Below are positions 8,628 to 16,517 of a stretch of DNA of 64,000 nt, piece after piece. Position numbers and translations under genes: made by a program. Source of the stretch: Bryobacter sp964387685 (GTDB lineage Bacteria; Acidobacteriota; Terriglobia; Bryobacterales; Bryobacteraceae); the NCBI GenBank assembly GCA_964387685.1, contig CAYLXK010000025.1, forward strand, positions 13,927 to 77,926. The letters run 5' to 3'. Position 1 is the stretch's first letter. Every line of letters starts with the position of its first letter. A model generated the notes under the pieces. That model saw only the letters and a program-made list of their open reading frames with translations, ran no database searches and was not told the DNA's origin.

Positions 8628-10391
8628 TTACTCCCACTCAATCGTGCCGGGCGGCTTGTGAGTGAGGTCGTAGAAGACGGCGCAGATGCCGGGGACCGCG
8701 AGGATCTCGTGGGCGAGACGGGAGAGCAGGGCTTCGGGCATGGGGACGGCGCGGGCGGTCATGCCGTCGACGCTTTCGATGGGGCGCAGGACGATGGAGT
8801 CAGGGTGAGATTCGGTGCCGAGGGGCAGGAGAACTACGGGAAATTGCCAGACCTGTTCATCGAAGCCGGTATCGAGGGTGAAGCGGCGGACGAGCGAATC
8901 GGCGGCACGGAGGCGGGCCAAGCGGGCTTCGCTTAGGCCCGAAGGCGCGGTGCCGAGATCGGCAAGAGGGGCGTGGGAGGCAACGAGGGCGACAACCCGA
9001 TTGATTTCCGAGAGGGAGTTAGCGAGGTCGGTGGCTTGGTCAAAAGCGGAGACATCGTATTTTTCAAGGGCGAGGGCGGCGCGGTAGGTGCGCGAGTCAC
9101 CTTGGACGCCCACGCTGTGGATGGGAAGAAGATAGCCCTCGGGCCGCTTGGTGAGGGGACGGGATTCGCTTGAGCAAAGACAGCGGATGGCCAGGCCGGG
9201 ACCGGGGAAGGGGTGGCGATCAAGAAGTTCCTGAGGGAGCCCGATGGCTTGGCCGACGCGGCGGACTTCATCTTTGTAGAGCTGCGCGATGGGCTCGATG
9301 ATGCGTCCTTCTTCGATGAGGCGCTGGATGCCTTCGACGCGGTTGTGGTGGGTTTTGATGAGGTCGGCTTTGGCGGTGCCGCCCGATTCGATGGTGTCCG
9401 GATAGATGGTGCCTTGGCCCAGGATCCAGCGTCCATTTAGAAAGGGGCCGGAAGAGAGGACGCGCTCCTGGACGGCGACAAATTCTTCGCCGATGATTTT
9501 GCGCTTGGTCTCGGGCTCGACGGCGTCGGCTAGCTTGCCAAGAAAATCGGCGCGGGCATCCACGACTTCGAAGGAGTTGCCGGCCATTTTCTCGAAAACA
9601 TTCTTGACGAATTCCGTTTCGCCTTCGCGCATGAGGCCGGTGTCGACGTAGGCCGCATGAACGCGCTCCTTGCCCAGGGCTTTGAGGCAGAGGGCGAAGG
9701 CGACGGTGGAATCGACGCCGCCGGAGGTGAAGAAGAAGACGCTGCGGCCACGGGCGGTGGAGCGAAGGTCGTCCTCGAGCTCTTCGAGTTGGCGGGTGGG
9801 GTCCCAATCCTGCTCGCAACCCGCGATGGCGAAGAGGAAGTTGCCCAGGATCATCATGCCGCCCTGGGTGTGGACGACTTCGGGGTGGAATTGGATGCCG
9901 TAGAGCTTGCGCCAGTCGTTGGCCATGGCAGCGATGGGGCAGGTGGCGGTTTTGGCGGTGACAAGGAAGTCTTCGGGGACCTCGCTTACGAGATCGCGGT
10001 GGCTCATCCAAACCTGAGACTGGGGCTCGTAGCCCTGGAAGAGGCGGTCGTCTTCGGTTACTTGGAGCGTGGCGAGTCCGTATTCACCTTGAACGCCGGG
10101 AGAGACTTTGCCACCCGCAATGTTGTGGGCCATGAGTTGGAGGCCGTAGCAGATGCCGAGGACGGGGGTGCCGAGCTCAAAAAGTTCTTTGTCGACGGTG
10201 GGGCTGCCGGCTTCGTAGACGCTCGAAGGGCCGCCGGAGATGATGAGGGCGCGGCGATTTTCGAGCTGGGAGGCAGGCGTTTCGCTGGGTTTGACTTCGG
10301 CGTAGACACCGAGTTCGCGGACGCGACGGGCGATCAGATGGCAGTACTGACCGCCCGCGTCGAGGACGGTTACTTGGGGAGTTTTGTTCAA
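8628..10391 (-). CDS. guaA: GMP synthase (glutamine-hydrolysing), long form
   Basis: GuaA converts XMP to GMP using glutamine and ATP. The class I amidotransferase domain has Cys81 in GICYG and H169/E171 in FHPEV. The ATP-pyrophosphatase domain has the P-loop SGGVDST at about 223-229. The C-terminal dimerisation domain ends in PGTIEWE. At 587 aa it is about 65 residues longer than the usual 515-525. The extra length lies in the C-terminal half, after the LLPIHSVGVQGDSRTY region, as in long-form GuaA proteins. The next upstream gene on this strand is an AbiEii-like gene, 49 bp away. Confidence 0.95.
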   Translation of the reverse strand: MNKTPQVTVLDAGGQYCHLIARRVRELGVYAEVKPSETPASQLENRRALIISGGPSSVYEAGSPTVDKELFELGTPVLGICYGLQLMAHNIAGGKVSPGVQGEYGLATLQVTEDDRLFQGYEPQSQVWMSHRDLVSEVPEDFLVTAKTATCPIAAMANDWRKLYGIQFHPEVVHTQGGMMILGNFLFAIAGCEQDWDPTRQLEELEDDLRSTARGRSVFFFTSGGVDSTVAFALCLKALGKERVHAAYVDTGLMREGETEFVKNVFEKMAGNSFEVVDARADFLGKLADAVEPETKRKIIGEEFVAVQERVLSSGPFLNGRWILGQGTIYPDTIESGGTAKADLIKTHHNRVEGIQRLIEEGRIIEPIAQLYKDEVRRVGQAIGLPQELLDRHPFPGPGLAIRCLCSSESRPLTKRPEGYLLPIHSVGVQGDSRTYRAALALEKYDVSAFDQATDLANSLSEINRVVALVASHAPLADLGTAPSGLSEARLARLRAADSLVRRFTLDTGFDEQVWQFPVVLLPLGTESHPDSIVLRPIESVDGMTARAVPMPEALLSRLAHEILAVPGICAVFYDLTHKPPGTIEWE

Positions 10392-10440
10392 ACTAACAGG
10401 ATAGTCCGTCGAGGAGTCTCTTTTGACACCTGGGGTTCGA

Positions 10441-11256
10441 CTAGCTTTGGCCCTTGTAACGCTCCAGCATCGCGTGCGATATCTCCGGGGAGGAGGGCCA
10501 GATCCCTCCAGATGAAGCAGCGTGGCGCTGGTATGTGGCCAAAGATTCCAGATCTGGCTGAACTGGCTTCCCTCGTGCCAAAAAGACTAGCCCGACAGCA
10601 TCGGACGGAATCATGCGGATGAAGCTCTCCGCATCGTCTATCATGCCGCGGATGCGGCGGTGAAGTTGGCTAAAATCGAGGGGCTCGGCGGTGGCCAGGA
10701 CGGCAAACTCTTCCGCGGTGAAACGGCTGTGGCGAGTGATGTCGGAGAGCATCTCCTCCGGGGACTGGCCGGGGAATCGGCCGACGGCGGCGCAGATTAC
10801 TGCGCCAAGAGGAAGGATCGTTTCATGGATTGTAACTAGGTCCACTACGTCGCGGGGCTCGCGGCGGTCTGCGGCGGCAGAGGCCTTGTTGGTAGCCAGA
10901 TCGACCGGATGTAGAACGTAACCGAATAGTTCATCCGGTTGCGGCGGGAAAAAACGAAAAGCGCTGTCGTGAATCCACTCCAAACGCATGGTCTCACCGA
11001 GGCCTTGAAGCTGCGCTTCGCGTTTCCCCGATTGACGTCTCCGCCAAACAAGATCAAGACCGGCTGCGGTCAATAGTCTCGCGTCCGCTTCGGAGGCGGA
11101 ATCGAGGCGCAGCTCCGAGTCCTGGAAGATGTCGATATCGCGAGAGAAGCGCGGCCCTTCGTGATTGAGGGCGACCCCGCCTGCGATATAGCTATCAATG
11201 CTGCGCCCGGAGGCGAGCAGGCGAAGAGCGTGCTCCTGAAGTTTAGTTAGGGGCAC
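10441..11256 (-). CDS. AbiEii/AbiGii-like nucleotidyltransferase (putative toxin)
   Basis: This 271-aa protein fits the DUF1814/AbiEii nucleotidyltransferase group. Residues 26-43 show the Gly-Gly, Leu-Asn and DIDIF pattern expected of the nucleotide-binding and metal-binding core (GGVALN, then SRDIDIF with Asp 40 and 42). Family members act as toxins of type IV toxin-antitoxin or abortive-infection systems by transferring nucleotides to RNA. The GTG at 11256 overlaps the end of the small upstream gene by 14 bp, which supports it over an open upstream ATG at 11334. The toxic function is inferred from family and gene pairing. It could instead be a solo nucleotidyltransferase. Confidence 0.65.
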   Translation of the reverse strand: MPLTKLQEHALRLLASGRSIDSYIAGGVALNHEGPRFSRDIDIFQDSELRLDSASEADARLLTAAGLDLVWRRRQSGKREAQLQGLGETMRLEWIHDSAFRFFPPQPDELFGYVLHPVDLATNKASAAADRREPRDVVDLVTIHETILPLGAVICAAVGRFPGQSPEEMLSDITRHSRFTAEEFAVLATAEPLDFSQLHRRIRGMIDDAESFIRMIPSDAVGLVFLARGKPVQPDLESLATYQRHAASSGGIWPSSPEISHAMLERYKGQS

Positions 11257-11452
11257 GGCAGATTCGTTCGATCTTTTCGGCCAAGCGTCGCCCGTCCAAC
11301 CCACCGTGGACGCGCAAGGCACGGGTGATGGCAAGGACGTCAGCGGGGCTAGGGTTTAGGACGGGCCGCATATTCCAGAGGGCTTGCGTTGAGTATCTCG
11401 CGAAGGCGAGCTGGTAAAGGTGGCGATAGTCTGGGATACCGTCTGAAGCCAT
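11243..11452 (-). CDS. small protein overlapping the AbiEii-like gene (putative antitoxin)
   Basis: A 69-aa basic, soluble protein starting with the ATG at 11452 and ending inside the start region of the nucleotidyltransferase gene. It contains a Tyr/Arg/Leu-rich N-terminal helix (YRHLYQLAFARY) and an Arg/Glu-rich C-terminal helix (RRLAEKIERIC). No known domain was recognised. The 14-bp overlap and the order small gene then nucleotidyltransferase match antitoxin-toxin operons, so an antitoxin role is inferred. It starts 18 bp after the ctpA stop codon. Confidence 0.55.
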   Translation of the reverse strand: MASDGIPDYRHLYQLAFARYSTQALWNMRPVLNPSPADVLAITRALRVHGGLDGRRLAEKIERICRAPN

Positions 11453-11469
11453 GTTTGGCGGAAGTGCGC

Positions 11470-13071
11470 CTAGCGGGCGGCGTCGGGCGACATGCGCTGG
11501 ACGATCATCTTCTTGGCCTTATCGAGAAGCTCTTTGGCTTTGGGGAGGGCCTCGATGCCTTTGGAAACCTCGGGGTCGACTTCGATGTCAAAGCGGCCGG
11601 CTTCGTCGATGTCGAAGGCGGTTTTGTAGATTTCCGATTGGATCGAATTGCGGACCCAGGTTTCGTTGGCCTTGAAGTCTTCTTCGGTGAAGACGGCGTT
11701 TTGCTTTTTCAGGTGGGCCCTAAAGTCGTCCATCACCTTGGCGTCGGGTTTCCAACCGGTGGGGAGTTTCGCTTCCTTCTCGCCGAAGAACTGCGCGGTG
11801 AAAGTGAAGAAAGCGCCGCGGCGGAGGACTTCGATCTGGAACTTGTTGTAGACGGGGACGGTGAACTTCTCGTCAGGGGCGATGCCGTTACCACCGTAGA
11901 CGGGGCGGCCGGAGTCGGTCATCTTGACGTCCTTGGGGTTCTTGAGCTCGGTTTCCTTGCGGTAGTAGTAGTCGAAGAAGCTGACATTCGAGTAATCGCG
12001 CTGGATGAGGCGGCCCGAAGGAGTGTAGTATTTCGCCGTGGTCAGGGCGAGGGCGGTATTTTCTCCGAGCGGATAAACCGTCTGGACGAGGCCCTTGCCG
12101 AAAGTGTCTTCGCCGACAACCCAGGCGCGATCGTGATCCTGAAGGGCGCCAGAAACGATCTCGGCGGCCGAGGCCGAGTATTTGTTAACCAGCACGACGA
12201 TGGGGTAATCGAAGCCAGGACCCTTGGGCTTGGCAGTGTAAGTACGCTCGGGATTGGCGCGGCCCCGGTGGCTGACGATGAGTTGGCCGCGCTGGAGCCA
12301 GCGTTCGGCTACTGCGACGCCTTCGTTCAGGAGACCGCCGGGGTTGCCGCGGAGGTCGAGGATGAGGCCCTTAACGTTCTTTTCGCCTAGGCGCTTGAAA
12401 TTGTCGTTGACTTCGGAGCTGGTATTTTCGTTGAAGCTCTCGATGTCCAAATACATGACGCCGGGGCGGACCCAGAACGCGTCTTTGACGCTCTTGCGGG
12501 GGATTTCGTCGCGGGTGACATTAAAAGTAAGGGGTTTTTCAACACCCTCGCGCTGCATGACGATCTGGGCCTGGGTACCGCGCGGGCCGCGCAGGAGGTC
12601 GGCGACTTCCGAGGTATTCAGCCCATCTGTTTTCTTGTCGTTCACCTCGGCGATGACATCGCCGGGGCGGATGCCCGCTTTGTAAGCGGGAGAGCCGGGA
12701 AAGGGGGCCATGACGACGACGCGGCCGTTGCGAGGTTGGATCTGCATGCCTACGCCAAAATAGCGGCCGCGCTGGTCTTCGCGCATCTGCTGATAAAGTT
12801 TCGGGTCGTAGAAGCTTGAGTGGGGATCTAAAGTGCGGAGCATGCCGGGGACGGCGCCCTGATAGATGGCGCGATCGGCACTGACCTTCTCGGCGAAGTT
12901 GTCTTCGACGATCTCGTAGACCTTGGAAAAAACGCGGAGACCGGACTTGATGTCGTCTTCGGAAGTGGCTGCGTTGACGGCATCCATTTCAGGGCCGAAA
13001 ACTCCGCCGAGCAGGGAACAAAGCCCGATGAAAACAGGGATAACAATAATCGACGACCGGCTATGCGCCAT
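11470..13071 (-). CDS. ctpA: carboxyl-terminal processing peptidase, S41 family
   Basis: The 533-aa protein has an N-terminal membrane anchor or signal (about residues 7-28), a PDZ domain (about 100-185, with GVGMQI, GSPAYKAGIRPGD and LLRGPRGT), and the S41 protease core. The catalytic Ser is S301 in KYSASAAE and the Lys follows about 25 residues later in FGKG. CtpA-type proteases trim or degrade periplasmic proteins by recognising their C-termini through the PDZ domain. Length and order are typical. It is the upstream gene of a minus-strand run and could be cotranscribed with the small AbiEii-partner gene. Confidence 0.93.
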   Translation of the reverse strand: MAHSRSSIIVIPVFIGLCSLLGGVFGPEMDAVNAATSEDDIKSGLRVFSKVYEIVEDNFAEKVSADRAIYQGAVPGMLRTLDPHSSFYDPKLYQQMREDQRGRYFGVGMQIQPRNGRVVVMAPFPGSPAYKAGIRPGDVIAEVNDKKTDGLNTSEVADLLRGPRGTQAQIVMQREGVEKPLTFNVTRDEIPRKSVKDAFWVRPGVMYLDIESFNENTSSEVNDNFKRLGEKNVKGLILDLRGNPGGLLNEGVAVAERWLQRGQLIVSHRGRANPERTYTAKPKGPGFDYPIVVLVNKYSASAAEIVSGALQDHDRAWVVGEDTFGKGLVQTVYPLGENTALALTTAKYYTPSGRLIQRDYSNVSFFDYYYRKETELKNPKDVKMTDSGRPVYGGNGIAPDEKFTVPVYNKFQIEVLRRGAFFTFTAQFFGEKEAKLPTGWKPDAKVMDDFRAHLKKQNAVFTEEDFKANETWVRNSIQSEIYKTAFDIDEAGRFDIEVDPEVSKGIEALPKAKELLDKAKKMIVQRMSPDAAR

Positions 13072-13152
13072 GAGTCAGGCCTCCAAACTTGCCTACGAAC
13101 TTGCCTACAGTATAGTCCACTAACTATGGGACGCCGGGAAAGGCATTTGGGC

Positions 13153-13671
13153 TTAAACGGATTTGGATTTTTTGGAGATTTTGGCGCCCGCCAGAGACTC
13201 GCGGGCGGCAGGCTTCCGCACCGCCGGGAGCGTTCCCGTGATGCGGCGGATCTGGTCGCTTACGCAGACGAGAAACAGCGGCTGGCGCGCATTCTTGAAG
13301 ATGTCGATGATGCGGGTGTGGCTGTCTTCGAGGTAGATGTTCTTGCCGTCCGTGACGAGATGCAAGTCCGCATTGCCTTCGAGGATCTCCGCTAAGCGCT
13401 TGCCCACTTCACGCTGGAGAAAGCGCAGGACGCGGCGGATCTTTTGTAGACTGAAGCCTTTCCGGCGGAGCTCCGCGATAACGGAGATCTCCAATACTTC
13501 CTCAGGAAGGTATAGGCGCTTATGGCCCTCCTGGCGGGGCGACACAACTTTTTTCTCGTCCCACCACTGGAGTTGGCGCAGACTGACACTCGTAAGACGG
13601 GAGACATCGGTTGACGAAAATGAGGGCGAAGGTTCGAATAAATCAATTCTTTGCTTTTTCGTTTTAACCAT
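13153..13671 (-). CDS. MerR-family transcriptional regulator
   Basis: The N-terminal half carries a MerR-type winged helix-turn-helix: residues about 18-90 include TDVSRLTSVSLRQLQWWDE, the wing (EGHKRLYLPEEV) and the ISVIAELRRKGFSLQKIRRV helices. The C-terminal part has no cysteine cluster or recognisable ligand-binding domain and ends in a Lys-rich tail. At 172 aa it is longer than minimal MerR proteins. It lies 81 bp upstream of ctpA on the same strand and could control it, but this is inference. Confidence 0.85.
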   Translation of the reverse strand: MVKTKKQRIDLFEPSPSFSSTDVSRLTSVSLRQLQWWDEKKVVSPRQEGHKRLYLPEEVLEISVIAELRRKGFSLQKIRRVLRFLQREVGKRLAEILEGNADLHLVTDGKNIYLEDSHTRIIDIFKNARQPLFLVCVSDQIRRITGTLPAVRKPAARESLAGAKISKKSKSV

Positions 13672-13778
13672 TTTTGCCCCTTCTTGTTTTGGCCCAGCGG
13701 CCCTCCCAATATGACGGAGAAGGGGTGCGGGGTCAAGCTACCAGATATAGGGGGGCTAGGCTGCACGCCACAATGGCT

Positions 13779-13811
13779 TTGGGCGCGCACTCATTACTGA
13801 GGCGCGCCCAA
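13779..13811. terminator. perfect 10-bp stem hairpin after the glycine-zipper gene
   Basis: The arms TTGGGCGCGC (13779-13788) and GCGCGCCCAA (13802-13811) pair perfectly around a 13-base loop. On the minus strand the hairpin falls 43 bases after the stop of the glycine-zipper gene, fitting a transcript end. Neither side has a run of T, so it is not a classical intrinsic terminator. Confidence 0.45.
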
Positions 13812-13853
13812 GGGAGAGTCACTTTCGCCTTCTGTTCGAGGCGATTCGGGAAA

Positions 13854-14324
13854 CTAGTTTCTGGGTTTGGCAGTCATTCGGTCATAGATCAGTCCGGCGG
13901 TGCCACCTGAGATGGCGCCAATGCCGGCACCTTTAGCGCCGCCGGCCAAGGCACCGATAGCCGCTCCGGCACCGGCGCTTCCAGCCACAATCGCGACACT
14001 TTTGCCAGTACTGCGGGGCTTTCGGTACGAGGTGGCCCGGGCGGGAGCGGAGGCCGTCGCGTAGGAAGTGGCGAGGGCACTCGTTTTGCGCTCTACAGCA
14101 AGGGCCACAATCTTTCCTTGTTGGTCATATAAGGGACCCAGGTAACCAGGAACGCTGACCTCCGGGGCCGAGACGACAATCGTCTGGGCGGGGATGGGGG
14201 AAGTGGCCGTATTGGCGCTGGCCGAATTGCGGTTAGACACTACCATACCGACTCCCGCTGTGAGGACGCCGCCGAGTACCGCGGAGAGAATGCCGAGACG
14301 TATATTCTTGTTGTCGATGTTCAT
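13854..14324 (-). CDS. glycine-zipper membrane/envelope protein
   Basis: A 156-aa protein beginning at the ATG at 14324, preceded on the minus strand by AGGAG about ten bases upstream, which decides against an open frame extending to 14411. Residues about 9-29 form a hydrophobic segment. Residues about 113-145 form a glycine-zipper stretch (GSAGAGAAIGALAGG, then GAGIGAISGG) of the type found in outer-membrane lipoprotein-like and pore-associated proteins. The middle is Ala/Ser/Thr-rich. No enzymatic motif is visible. It is probably an envelope protein of unknown role. Confidence 0.75.
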   Translation of the reverse strand: MNIDNKNIRLGILSAVLGGVLTAGVGMVVSNRNSASANTATSPIPAQTIVVSAPEVSVPGYLGPLYDQQGKIVALAVERKTSALATSYATASAPARATSYRKPRSTGKSVAIVAGSAGAGAAIGALAGGAKGAGIGAISGGTAGLIYDRMTAKPRN

Positions 14325-14456
14325 AGAGAAACGACTCCTATGAAAGGAGTTGTTGCACTTGGGGACCCAATCGCTGGAAAGCTTGTAAGTGTTTGAAAAT
14401 AAGAAGCCCAATGGGACTGCTGCCCCTCTCTAAGGTGCGTAACGCTTTCCTAAGGC

Positions 14457-14798
14457 CTAGTGAGCGGCGAAGTTTTTGCCTAGGTAGTTTTTACGTCCCC
14501 AGAGGTAGAGCACTTTTTTCTGGTATTTGGCCGGGAGAGACGGCAATTTGACGAGCACCTCATTGGCGCTGGAGGGGGAAAACGCAGAGGCCTTTTCCCA
14601 ACTCAGCACCGGAGTACGGTGGCCGGAGACGCTAGCCTGCGCCCTTAGGTTCGGCCGCATTAGCTCGTAGGCGAAGAGGGCGGTGGTGCAAGCCAGCGCG
14701 ATGGCGCCAAACGACCAAAGCGCTTTTTCGGGCTCTAACACCGCTTGGGCGAGCGTGGCAGCCGGGCCGGACTTCACGACGATGCGCATGCCAGTCAT
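14457..14798 (-). CDS. small single-pass membrane protein, unknown
   Basis: A 113-aa frame with one hydrophobic helix at about residues 28-46 (SFGAIALACTTALFAYEL) and a basic C-terminal domain (KYQKKVLYLWGRKNYLGKNF). Starts at 14798 and 14789 are both possible. No homology was recognised. It lies upstream of the glycine-zipper gene on the same strand and diverges from the PI-PLC-like gene 89 bp away. Coding status is supported by codon composition and the absence of a better frame. Confidence 0.55.
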   Translation of the reverse strand: MTGMRIVVKSGPAATLAQAVLEPEKALWSFGAIALACTTALFAYELMRPNLRAQASVSGHRTPVLSWEKASAFSPSSANEVLVKLPSLPAKYQKKVLYLWGRKNYLGKNFAAH

Positions 14799-14887
14799 AT
14801 CGCCCAGATAAGGGGAATGCTTTAGGGGCGCTTGATTCTCACGCGACTGTCATTCGGGTGAAAGGGGGCCTGGCGTAGTCTGGGGGC

Positions 14888-15985
14888 ATGCATCGAATAG
14901 TAGTGATGGCAGGCATTGCGTCGGCATTGATGGGGCAGGATGCCCGGCCTTTGCGGATGACGGACCTACAGGTAATTGGCAGCCATAACAGCTACCATGT
15001 CGGATTGGGCGCGAATGAACTCGCGTATCTGCGCAAGGTGAGTGCCCCCACGGCCGAAGCCCTGGCCTACCGCCACCCGCCACTCGAAGAGCAATTAAAT
15101 GCAGGCGTACGGCAGTTCGAGCTGGACGTGTTTGGAGATATGGAAGGCGGGCTCTTTGCCAATCCTGCGATGCCCGGCATGCTAGCCAAGGCAGGATCGC
15201 CGGTCGATCCAGCCTTTGATCCCGAGGGGAAAATGCGGAAGCCGGGCTTCAAAGTGCTGCATGTGCAGGATCTGGACTATCGCAGCAGTTGCTTGACGCT
15301 GGTGGAGTGCCTGGCGAGCATTCGCAACTGGTCCAAGGCTCATCCTCGGCATCTGCCGATTTACGTCTTGATCGAAAACAAAGACGGGCGGCCGAGGCCG
15401 GAATACATGGTGAAGCCCGAGGAAATCGGCGCGGCGACCATGGACGCATTGGACCGGGAGATTTTGAGCGTATTTCGCCGCGAGGAGTTGATCACGCCGG
15501 ACGACGTGCGGCGCGGCATGGCCACGCTAGAGGAAGCCGTTCTGAAGCTAGGTTGGCCGGAGTTGGAGAAGGCCAGGGGCAAAGTAGTTTTCCTGCTGGA
15601 CCAGGAGCGCGTAACGAAACTCTACACGGCGGGGCACCCGTCGCTGGAAGGCCGGGTGCTGTTTACCAACGCGACGCCGGGGACTCCGGACGCGGCCTTC
15701 GTCAAGGTGAACAACTCGCAAAGCGAGGCGATTCCGGCCTTGGTGAAAAAAGGTTATCTGGTGCGGACAATGCTGGACGGAGGCGCGGCCGCGGTAAAGG
15801 CCGGTACCACGACGAAACGCGATGCGGGGCTGGCGAGCGGCGCGCAGCTATTGAGTACCGATTACCCCTTTGGGTGGAAAGCGGAAGGGTCCGGCTATGC
15901 AGTAAAGTTTGAGAAGGGAATTGCTCGCTGCAATCCCCTAGCGGGGGTTTCCTGCCCGGCGGACGCGCTCCAAGAAGGGCAATAA
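14888..15985 (+). CDS. secreted Ca2+-dependent phosphoinositide-specific phospholipase C-like protein
   Basis: A 365-aa protein with a short hydrophobic N-terminus cleavable after about residue 16. The core matches the PI-PLC-C1 group: the first catalytic His is in GSHNSYH at H33, FELDVFGD at 78-84 supplies acidic ligands, the second His is in VLHVQD at H125, and YVLIENKDG follows. These enzymes cleave phosphoinositide or related phosphodiester headgroups by general acid-base catalysis. The biological substrate of bacterial members is generally unknown. It is a single gene, divergent from the small membrane protein. Confidence 0.8.
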   Translation: MHRIVVMAGIASALMGQDARPLRMTDLQVIGSHNSYHVGLGANELAYLRKVSAPTAEALAYRHPPLEEQLNAGVRQFELDVFGDMEGGLFANPAMPGMLAKAGSPVDPAFDPEGKMRKPGFKVLHVQDLDYRSSCLTLVECLASIRNWSKAHPRHLPIYVLIENKDGRPRPEYMVKPEEIGAATMDALDREILSVFRREELITPDDVRRGMATLEEAVLKLGWPELEKARGKVVFLLDQERVTKLYTAGHPSLEGRVLFTNATPGTPDAAFVKVNNSQSEAIPALVKKGYLVRTMLDGGAAAVKAGTTTKRDAGLASGAQLLSTDYPFGWKAEGSGYAVKFEKGIARCNPLAGVSCPADALQEGQ

Positions 15986-16055
15986 GGAAAGCCGGGCGCA
16001 CCGGACGGAGAGTGGGCAAAGACGCGATCGGAGGGCGAAGCACGCATATCTGTGT

Positions 16056-16508
16056 ATGGCGACAAAAGCAGTCATGGCACGCGAGCCGGAGGATGGACGC
16101 CGCAAAGCGAATAGTGGAGACGGCGCCCCGGCGCTCGATTTCGACCTCCCCCTGATATTGGACTCGATATCTCCGGAGGATGCGTATCGAACAATCCGGC
16201 GGGCGAACCGTAGCGCGGCGATTCTCCAGGCCAAGGGATCGGACTACCTGGTCATGGCGAAACACGCTTTCATCGCCTGGCGCTTTCCGGAGCGGCACGC
16301 CGAAATGCAGAAGACTCCGCTCGATCCCGACCAGTTGCAGGTAGTAAACCGGCATGGGGCAACGGCCATCGTGCGGGTGCTGCAGGAAGCTAAGGCACAG
16401 CCGTTCTTTATCTCCCCACCGGCTTGTTACTGTCCCAACGGGCATCCCGGATTTGCGGAGGGGAAGTGCATGCTTTGCCGCGAAGAGCTGGTGAGCGCGG
16501 CGATTTAG
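16056..16508 (+). CDS. small protein with C-terminal Cys-rich (zinc-ribbon-like) motif
   Basis: A 150-aa protein not recognised as a named family. The C-terminal region contains CYCPNGHPGF and then CMLCREE, a CxC-x(n)-CxxC arrangement with a nearby His that could bind zinc. The N-terminal part is charged, and the middle has a helical stretch (RTIRRANRSAAILQAKG). Starts at 16056 and 16074 are possible. It sits between the PI-PLC-like gene and the convergent TPR gene. A longer minus-strand frame overlapping it (15702-16445) is Arg/Pro-rich and looks like a shadow. Confidence 0.6.
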   Translation: MATKAVMAREPEDGRRKANSGDGAPALDFDLPLILDSISPEDAYRTIRRANRSAAILQAKGSDYLVMAKHAFIAWRFPERHAEMQKTPLDPDQLQVVNRHGATAIVRVLQEAKAQPFFISPPACYCPNGHPGFAEGKCMLCREELVSAAI

Positions 16509-16517
16509 CGGAGCGGG

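Noticed and set aside
9657..10622. 321-aa plus-strand frame opposite guaA
   Set aside because: It lies antisense to a clearly conserved guaA, and its sequence is Gly/Ala/Val-rich shadow protein with no motif.
11389..12390. 333-aa plus-strand frame opposite ctpA
   Set aside because: Antisense to CtpA with its catalytic motifs; low-complexity composition.
15702..16445. 247-aa minus-strand frame overlapping the PI-PLC-like and Cys-rich genes
   Set aside because: Arg/Pro/Ser-rich with no fold signs; the plus-strand frames carry motifs.
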